This document shows positions 33,970-39,694 of a stretch of 39,694 nt of DNA, one piece after another. How positions within the stretch are numbered: position 1 is the stretch's first letter; each line of letters opens with the position of its first letter. Position numbers and translations under genes: made by a program. Source of the stretch: UBA5109 sp964606735 (GTDB taxonomy: Bacteria; Pseudomonadota; Gammaproteobacteria; Pseudomonadales; Pseudohongiellaceae); assembly GCA_964606735.1 (NCBI GenBank), contig CAZSHI010000022.1, forward strand, positions 1 to 39,694. Direction: 5' to 3'. Below the pieces are notes generated by a model. That model was not told the DNA's origin. It ran no database searches and was given only the letters and a program-made list of their open reading frames with translations.

Positions 33970-34332
33970 CTATTGTCTCTTTTCAAAAGCCATGACGGCA
34001 ACCTGGGCAATACGTAATACCTGATTCCAGGCCTCGTCCGTCAACTCAGGATACTGTTCTTTGACGACAAAGGGTAGTGTTGTCTCACCAAAAGCTGTCC
34101 ATAGCATATCCGAGATCAGTGGGCCATCTTTACCCAGGCCGAGGCCCTGTATGGAAGTGCCGTCCAAATCATTGGCGTGCACAAACTGCAAGAGCTCCGC
34201 GGTTTCGTGATTATCTGGCGATTCGGAAAATTCAGCCAAAAAGGCCTGTTTTAGCTCACGGTTGGCGCTCTTCAGTTGCTCAGGCTCAAACCACTTTTGA
34301 GCGCTTCTCGATAAGACTTTGTAAAAATTCAT
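33970..34332 (-). CDS. Hypothetical soluble protein
   Basis: A 120-residue, Glu/Gln-rich, predicted helical protein without signal peptide or membrane segments. It begins MNFYKVLSRSAQKWFEPEQL and contains GTSIQGLGLGKDGPLISDML. The family is not recognised. It lies 17 bases upstream of the membrane protein gene and may start that transcript. The 113 bases between it and purL show no clear promoter. Confidence 0.6.
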   Translation of the reverse strand: MNFYKVLSRSAQKWFEPEQLKSANRELKQAFLAEFSESPDNHETAELLQFVHANDLDGTSIQGLGLGKDGPLISDMLWTAFGETTLPFVVKEQYPELTDEAWNQVLRIAQVAVMAFEKRQ

Positions 34333-34445
34333 GCTTGCTGTATCCCAGGTAGATTAAGACCAATAAGCCGCATTTTTTCCGGCTGCAGGGCTTTTGACAA
34401 GTGCTGGAGGAAGTATTTATCTGGCTGACGTGTTGGCCAGCAAGC

Positions 34446-37400
34446 CTAGCTCAGCCAGTGGCGTGCATTGCGGAAAATCCGCATGGTGGGGCTGTCTTCC
34501 AGCCAGTCATCGGGACGCCAGGCATTACAGACAGCCCGAAACACCCGCTCCGGGTGCGGCATCATAATGGTAAAACGCCCGTCCTTATTACACAGACCGG
34601 CTATACCATAGGGGGAGCCATTGGGATTGGCCGGGTAAGCAGTCGCAATATTGCCCTTGTTGTCGACAAAATGCATGGCGATGGTGCCGCTTTTAAGGGT
34701 CTGCTGCTGCACATCCCGATTAATAAATTCTGCCCTGCCTTCACCGTGCGCCACTGCAATCGGAAAGCGGGATCCGACCATACCATCCATGAATACCGAA
34801 GGGCTTTTCGGAATACTTATCATCACCGTTCTGCCCTCAAACTGTTCCGAATTGTTGCGGACAAAATGCGGCCAGTGTGCAGCTCCCGGAATCAGTTCAT
34901 GCAGGTTGGACATCATCTGACAACCGTTACAGATACCCAGCGCCAGGGTACTTTCACGCCTGAAGAAGTCTTCAAACTGCTTGCGCGCCCTGTCATTAAA
35001 AAGAATAGACTTGGCCCAGCCCTCGCCGGCACCCAGTACATCTCCGTAGGAAAAGCCGCCGCAGGCGGCCAGCACATTAAACTGCTCCAGACTCAGCTCT
35101 CCACTGAGAATATCACTCATATGCACATCCACACACTCGAAACCAGCGCGGTCAAAAGCCGCAGCCATTTCCATCTGCGAGTTGACGCCCTGTTCACGCA
35201 GAATGGCCACTTTCGGTTTTGGCCGGTGATTGAGATAAGGTGCTGCAACATCCTCATTGATATCGAAACTCAGCAAGGCATTTAGCCCCGGATCATCTTT
35301 ATTCCTGATACTGGCATATTCCTGCTCGGCACATTCGCTGTTATCGCGGATGCGCTGAATTTCATAGGAAGTCTTTGCCCACAGCGACTGGTAGTGCGAG
35401 CGCGTACCACTGAGCACATCCTCACCTTCGTAATAGAAATCAATATCATCGCCAGGAATCGCCTCTCCCAGTTCAATACAGATATCATTGAGCCCATAGG
35501 CTTCCGACAGTTCCCGCAGCTGCGCCAGCTTGTCATTTTCCACCTGGATAACCGCACCCAGCTCTTCATTGAAAAGGCAATCAAGCAGGAACTCCCTGCT
35601 GCTGATGCCACCCAGGTGAATCGACAGCCCACAGCGTCCGGCAAAGGCCATTTCCAGTAGCGTGACAAAAAGCCCGCCGTCAGAACGGTCGTGGTAAGCC
35701 AAGATCAAGTTCTGCTCAATGGCGTCCTGGATGAAATCGAAAAAATTGCGCAGGTCTTCTGCGCTGTGCAGATCAGGAACACGATAGCCTAACTGATTGT
35801 AAACCTGCGCAAGTGCCGACCCCCCAAGCCTGCTCGAACCCAGACCCAGGTCAAGCAGCAAAAGACGTGCATCACGGTCACTTCGCAGCTGCGGTGTCAG
35901 GGTCTTGCGGATATCAAGCACCGGGGCAAAAGCTGAAATAACCAGCGACAGGGGCGCGGTCACACTCTTCTCCTGCCCGGTTTCGGCATCCTGCCAGACC
36001 GTGCGCATGGACATGGAATCCTTGCCGACCGGAATGGTAATTCCCAGCTCGGGACACAATTCCATGCCCACGGCTTTGACTGTTTCATACAGATTGGCAT
36101 CTTCCCCCGGAAAACCGGCAGCTGCCATCCAGTTGGCGGACAGTTTGATGTCACTGAGTTTGCCGATACGGACGCTGGCAATATTGGTAATGGCCTCGGC
36201 GATGGCCATTCGGCCTGCTGCCGGAGCATTGATCAGGGCGCTCGGGGTCCGCTCCCCCATCGCCATGGCCTCACCGAAATTCGAATCATAGGACTGTGCG
36301 GTCACGGCGGCATCAGCCACTGGTACCTGCCAGGGCCCGACCATCTGTTCTCGGGCCACCATGCCGGTCACACTGCGATCTCCAATGGTAATCAGAAAGC
36401 TTTTACTGGCTACCGTGGGCAGCTGCAGAACACGCTCAGCGGCATCCTCGAGGGTGATGCCCCGGCGATCAAGCTTGGGGAAACTCAGGTCCAGCCGTTT
36501 TACATCTCGGTGCATTTTGGGAGGCTTACCGAACAGTACCGACATGGGCAAATCAATCGGCTGGTTGGCAAAATAGGTATCTTGTAGCGAGAGCTTCAAC
36601 TCCTCGGTTGCTTCACCCACGATGGCAAAGGGGCAGCGCTCGCGGTGACAGGCGGCCTCAAATCGCGGCAGGTCAGCTTCAGCCACTGCCAGCACATAAC
36701 GTTCCTGTGCTTCGTTACACCAGATTTCCATCGGTGACATTTGTGCTTCAGCATTGGGAATCTTACGCAAATCAAAGTTGCCACCGCGCTCTGCATCCTT
36801 AACCAGTTCAGGCAAGGCATTGGACAGCCCCCCTGCCCCCACATCGTGAATAAAGCGGATGGGATTCTGTTCCCCTTGTGCCCAGCAGTGGTCAATCACC
36901 TCCTGGCAGCGACGTTCCATTTCTGCGTTATCGCGCTGTACAGAGGCAAAATCCAGGTCTTCCGAACTGACCCCGGCTGCCATGGATGACGCAGCACCCC
37001 CACCCAGCCCGATCAACATGGCCGGGCCACCCAGTACAATCAGCTTGGCCCCTACCGGAATATCTTTTTTCTGCACATGCTGTTCACGGATGTTGCCGAG
37101 GCCACCGGCCAGCATGATCGGTTTGTGATAACCCCGTATATCCAGCTGAGTGGATGGCAGTACCGATTGCGGCATCTGCTGTTCAAAGGTCCGGAAATAT
37201 CCACAGAGGTTGGGACGACCATACTCATTGTTAAAAGCAGCAGCACCAATGGGTCCTTCCAGCATGATGTCGAGCGCCGAGACGATATGTCCCGGTTTGC
37301 CATAATCCATTTCCCAGGGCTGTTCATACGCAGGTATTTTCAGGTTGGAGACGGTGAATCCGGTGAGTCCGGCTTTGGGCTTGGCACCTGTACCGGTTGC

Positions 37401-38357
37401 TCCCTCATCACGAATTTCACCTCCTGAACCGGTCGATGCCCCCGGGTGAGGTGCAATCGCCGTCGGGTGGTTGTGGGTCTCGACCTTGGTCAGAATATGT
37501 ATGGGCTCCTGGTGATAGTCATAGATTCTGCTCTGTGGATCCGGGAAAAAACGCCCAGCCTGCATGCCCTGCATGACGGAGGCATTGTCCTTGTAGGCAG
37601 AAAGAACCCCTGTATGGTGGCATTCGTAAGTATTGCGTATCATCGCAAACAGTGAACGTTCCTGTTGCTTGCCATCCAGTGTCCAGGAAGCGTTGAATAT
37701 CTTGTGACGGCAATGCTCCGAGTTGGCCTGGGCAAACATCATCAGCTCAATATCATTGGGGTCACGGCCCAACGCAGTAAAACTCTCGACCAGGTAATCA
37801 ATTTCGTCATCAGCCAGCGCCAGTCCCATGTTTCGGTTGGCCTCCACCAGCGCTTCACGTCCACCCGCCAGCACAGGAACATTTTGCATGGGGCGGGGTT
37901 CATTGCTGGTAAACAGAATTGTCGCCTCTGCTTCACTGCGCAAGACAGTCTGGGTCATGCGATCATGGAGCATGGGCAGTAGCAGGGTTTCATCCAGTTC
38001 TTGCTCACCATGAACCCTGAAAAGAATACCGCGTTCAAGGCGCTGTACCTGACTCAGACCACAGTTGTGGGCAATATCGGTGGCCTTGGACGACCAGGGA
38101 GAAATGGTACCGGGCCGCGGTACAACTACATAGCTCCTGCCGCTATCACTCTCAGGCAGGGATCCTGCCTGGGGTCCATAACTCAGCAGACGGTCAAGCA
38201 GATGCCTTTGCGCTGCCTCAAGCTCAGCGTTGAGTGCGACAAAGTGGATAAAGCGGGTTTCCAGGCTTTCAATGCCGGGTAGCAGCGTTTGAATATTGCT
38301 AAGCAGTTTTTGCGTGGTCAGTAATGAAAAAGCCGGAGCACCATGCAGACTTAGCAT
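34446..38357 (-). CDS. purL: Phosphoribosylformylglycinamidine synthase
   Basis: PurL converts formylglycinamide ribotide (FGAR), glutamine and ATP to FGAM, the fourth step of purine synthesis. The 1303-residue length matches the large one-chain form (E. coli 1295). The N-terminal PRPGTISPWSSKATDIA, the ATP-binding THNHPTAIAPHPGASTGSGG and the LGGPAMLIGLGGGAASSM loop are present. The C-terminal glutaminase domain has GGFSYGDVLGAGEGWA, the nucleophile in LGICNGCQMM, His in AVAHGEGRAEF and His/Glu in MMPHPERVFRA. ATG 38357 agrees with the family; a TTG at 38369 would add four residues. A ~140-base gap separates it from tadA. Confidence 0.97.
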   Translation of the reverse strand: MLSLHGAPAFSLLTTQKLLSNIQTLLPGIESLETRFIHFVALNAELEAAQRHLLDRLLSYGPQAGSLPESDSGRSYVVVPRPGTISPWSSKATDIAHNCGLSQVQRLERGILFRVHGEQELDETLLLPMLHDRMTQTVLRSEAEATILFTSNEPRPMQNVPVLAGGREALVEANRNMGLALADDEIDYLVESFTALGRDPNDIELMMFAQANSEHCRHKIFNASWTLDGKQQERSLFAMIRNTYECHHTGVLSAYKDNASVMQGMQAGRFFPDPQSRIYDYHQEPIHILTKVETHNHPTAIAPHPGASTGSGGEIRDEGATGTGAKPKAGLTGFTVSNLKIPAYEQPWEMDYGKPGHIVSALDIMLEGPIGAAAFNNEYGRPNLCGYFRTFEQQMPQSVLPSTQLDIRGYHKPIMLAGGLGNIREQHVQKKDIPVGAKLIVLGGPAMLIGLGGGAASSMAAGVSSEDLDFASVQRDNAEMERRCQEVIDHCWAQGEQNPIRFIHDVGAGGLSNALPELVKDAERGGNFDLRKIPNAEAQMSPMEIWCNEAQERYVLAVAEADLPRFEAACHRERCPFAIVGEATEELKLSLQDTYFANQPIDLPMSVLFGKPPKMHRDVKRLDLSFPKLDRRGITLEDAAERVLQLPTVASKSFLITIGDRSVTGMVAREQMVGPWQVPVADAAVTAQSYDSNFGEAMAMGERTPSALINAPAAGRMAIAEAITNIASVRIGKLSDIKLSANWMAAAGFPGEDANLYETVKAVGMELCPELGITIPVGKDSMSMRTVWQDAETGQEKSVTAPLSLVISAFAPVLDIRKTLTPQLRSDRDARLLLLDLGLGSSRLGGSALAQVYNQLGYRVPDLHSAEDLRNFFDFIQDAIEQNLILAYHDRSDGGLFVTLLEMAFAGRCGLSIHLGGISSREFLLDCLFNEELGAVIQVENDKLAQLRELSEAYGLNDICIELGEAIPGDDIDFYYEGEDVLSGTRSHYQSLWAKTSYEIQRIRDNSECAEQEYASIRNKDDPGLNALLSFDINEDVAAPYLNHRPKPKVAILREQGVNSQMEMAAAFDRAGFECVDVHMSDILSGELSLEQFNVLAACGGFSYGDVLGAGEGWAKSILFNDRARKQFEDFFRRESTLALGICNGCQMMSNLHELIPGAAHWPHFVRNNSEQFEGRTVMISIPKSPSVFMDGMVGSRFPIAVAHGEGRAEFINRDVQQQTLKSGTIAMHFVDNKGNIATAYPANPNGSPYGIAGLCNKDGRFTIMMPHPERVFRAVCNAWRPDDWLEDSPTMRIFRNARHWLS

Positions 38358-38499
38358 TCTTGAGTACAACCTTGCTGACGAATGAGGACTTGAAAAAAAA
38401 GAAGGCCTTATGATACTGAAAATTTTGCCTGGTTTATAGCTTGAAAACCGCTTGCGAATGCTTTGCTTACAAGAAACACCAAGTCGTCAAACAGCAGGC

Positions 38500-39015
38500 T
38501 TATACGGACTGCCGTTTGGCACGAAAAAACTCGCTGATCAGTTCGCTGCAAGGCGATGCAAGCACACCTCCCTCTACCTCAACGCGATGATTGAGAAAAG
38601 CCTGCTCGAAAAAACGCCCCTGTGAGGCAGCCACCCCAGCTTTGGACTCACTGGCACCATAAACCAGACGGCCAATACGGGCATGCACCATGGCCCCGGC
38701 ACACATGCTGCATGGCTCGATTGTTACATACAAACTGGAACCCGGCAGCCGGTAATTACCCAGATGAGTGGCGGCCTGTCTTAAGGCCTGAATTTCTGCA
38801 TGTGCTGTTGGGTCACTCAGGCTAATCAGCTGATTATAGCCTTCGCCGATCACTTCACCATCCAGCACCAGCACGGCGCCTACAGGCACCTCTCCCTCCT
38901 GCTGCGCTTCGCGAGCCAGTTCCAGGGCTCGCTGCATATAGTGATTATCGATTTCTGGACGATTCTGGACAGGCACTATGGCGTCGTCACGCACGATAAA
39001 TCTCGAGTAATTCAT
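38500..39015 (-). CDS. tadA: tRNA-specific adenosine deaminase
   Basis: TadA deaminates A34 to inosine in tRNA-Arg(ACG). It has the zinc deaminase motif: HAEIQAL with the catalytic Glu, and PCSMCAGAMVHARIG with the two Cys ligands. EVPVGAVLVLDGEVIGEGYN is also typical. The start is uncertain: ATG 39015 gives 171 residues and overlaps the acetyltransferase gene by 29 bases. Later GTG codons near 38994 or 38976, or the Met at 38937 (just before QRALELAREA), are possible. The open frame reaches 39042. Confidence 0.95.
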   Translation of the reverse strand: MNYSRFIVRDDAIVPVQNRPEIDNHYMQRALELAREAQQEGEVPVGAVLVLDGEVIGEGYNQLISLSDPTAHAEIQALRQAATHLGNYRLPGSSLYVTIEPCSMCAGAMVHARIGRLVYGASESKAGVAASQGRFFEQAFLNHRVEVEGGVLASPCSELISEFFRAKRQSV

Positions 39016-39601
39016 TGAGTGTTTTCGTATCAGGCTCAGCACTCAATCGATCCTGAATCTTGATGATTTCCGCTACCGGCAATTCCCACCAGCGCAAGCT
39101 GCAAAGTAAGGCTATTATCTCGTCACTGAATCGTTTTCTGATCAATTTAGCCGGATTGCCAGCATGAATTTCATAGGGTCCCACATCATGTACAACAGTG
39201 CTGTTGGCAGCAATAACAGCACCATCAGCAATGGAAACCCCAGAAAGAATGGTCACACCTGAAGCAAGCCATACATCATTACCGATAATTACATCTCCCT
39301 TGGATCGCGGATGACCCACAATATGCGTACCACCCAGTTCTTCCGTAAAAACATGGCCAAAAGGAAAAGTCGTTATCCAATCCGTTCTATGATTACCGCC
39401 AAGGAATATCTGAACCTTGTCTGCTATTGAACAGAAAGCCCCAATGCTCGCTTTTTTCCCCTCGCCCCAATCCCGAACCTGGATATTTTCATGGCCGTAG
39501 GTGAACCTGCCAACCCTGAGTTCACTGTAGCCAATCTTCAATGTTTTTGTTTCGTCATATTGCAAATGCTTACGCCGAAAGCCTCGGAACCCGTTTTCCA
39601 T
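38987..39601 (-). CDS. CatB-related hexapeptide O-acetyltransferase
   Basis: A 204-residue acetyltransferase of the xenobiotic acyltransferase (LbH_XAT) class, which acetylates hydroxyl groups on small molecules or glycans using acetyl-CoA. The left-handed beta-helix is visible as hexapeptide repeats (IGAFCSIADKVQIFLG, IGNDVWLASGVTILSG, VSIADGAVIAANSTVV). GGNHRTDWITTFPF contains the probable catalytic His (near residue 72), and the loop IHAGNPAKLIRKRF is typical. Chloramphenicol acetylation is possible only in a subset, so resistance should not be assumed. It overlaps tadA at its 3' end. Confidence 0.9.
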   Translation of the reverse strand: MENGFRGFRRKHLQYDETKTLKIGYSELRVGRFTYGHENIQVRDWGEGKKASIGAFCSIADKVQIFLGGNHRTDWITTFPFGHVFTEELGGTHIVGHPRSKGDVIIGNDVWLASGVTILSGVSIADGAVIAANSTVVHDVGPYEIHAGNPAKLIRKRFSDEIIALLCSLRWWELPVAEIIKIQDRLSAEPDTKTLNELLEIYRA

Positions 39602-39694
39602 GCCTGCTTGCTTCCTATTGTCAGCCGATCACGATCACCTTGTCCTGAAATAGAACGAACCTGGCTCAGATTCAGGCCTCAGGCTCGGACAAAT

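Noticed and set aside
34401..35285. 294-codon open frame on the plus strand
   Set aside because: Antisense to the purL glutaminase domain, with no family resemblance or ribosome binding site.
38987..39601. Chloramphenicol resistance gene
   Set aside because: The CatB-type fold is shared by many acetyltransferases acting on sugars or unknown targets; nothing here indicates antibiotic substrate.

Overview
The window looks like chromosome of a free-living, probably marine or aquatic, gammaproteobacterium. The left edge carries the order alaS, lysC, csrA, tRNA-Ser(GCU), which is characteristic of Gammaproteobacteria (in E. coli: alaS, csrA, serV; pseudomonads place lysC between alaS and csrA). 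The rest mixes housekeeping genes (cysK, purL, tadA, cold-shock gene, MltD-like transglycosylase, ABC exporters) with TonB-dependent receptor, c-type cytochrome and many secreted proteins. I see no phage genes, transposases, IS elements, integrases, CRISPR arrays or rRNA. The genus cannot be fixed from sequence reading alone.

Layout. 1-4573, minus strand: tRNA-Ser, csrA, lysC and alaS, with hairpins between the genes. 4574-7202, plus: a TonB-dependent receptor whose frame is complete except for one in-frame TAA near the mature N-terminus. 7211-9810, minus: an AI-2E family transporter and a DASS/SLC13 anion symporter. 9903-10748, plus: an AraC-type HTH fused to an O6-alkylguanine-DNA alkyltransferase. 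10750-11974, minus: a membrane-anchored cytochrome c and an AsmA-like protein. 12059-13792, plus: a Fur-box-like site, a PepSY membrane protein and a small periplasmic cytochrome c. 13789-16103: a glycerate-kinase-like enzyme, a secreted protein, and two tandem SirB2-family membrane proteins. 16297-18706, plus: cysK and two membrane proteins, one with a zinc ribbon (DUF3667 type). 18794-21632, minus: an operon of a metallo-beta-lactamase-fold protein with a substituted metal site and two secreted proteins that are paralogues of each other. 21917-23148, plus: DoxX and a membrane protein, separated by a perfect 14-bp inverted repeat. 23177-26891: two complete ABC-2 exporters transcribed away from each other. 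26893-39601, all minus: MltD-like transglycosylase, DUF4159 protein, NIF3-like protein, cold-shock protein, several small secreted or membrane proteins, a GNAT enzyme, two FecR-domain-like paralogues, purL, tadA and a CatB-type acetyltransferase.

How it fits together. Many neighbouring genes are translationally coupled (ATGA or TGATG overlaps): the MBL-like protein with the first of its two secreted partners, both genes of the left ABC pair, the NIF3-like and DUF4159 genes, and one FecR-like gene with the membrane gene upstream. The most unusual items are the single nonsense codon in the receptor gene, the exported MBL-fold protein that has lost its HxHxDH motif and sits with two secreted paralogues, the palindromes upstream of the receptor, and the long inverted repeat after doxX. 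I do not see a clearly novel multi-gene defence or mobile system; the MBL-like operon is the best candidate for an undescribed function.
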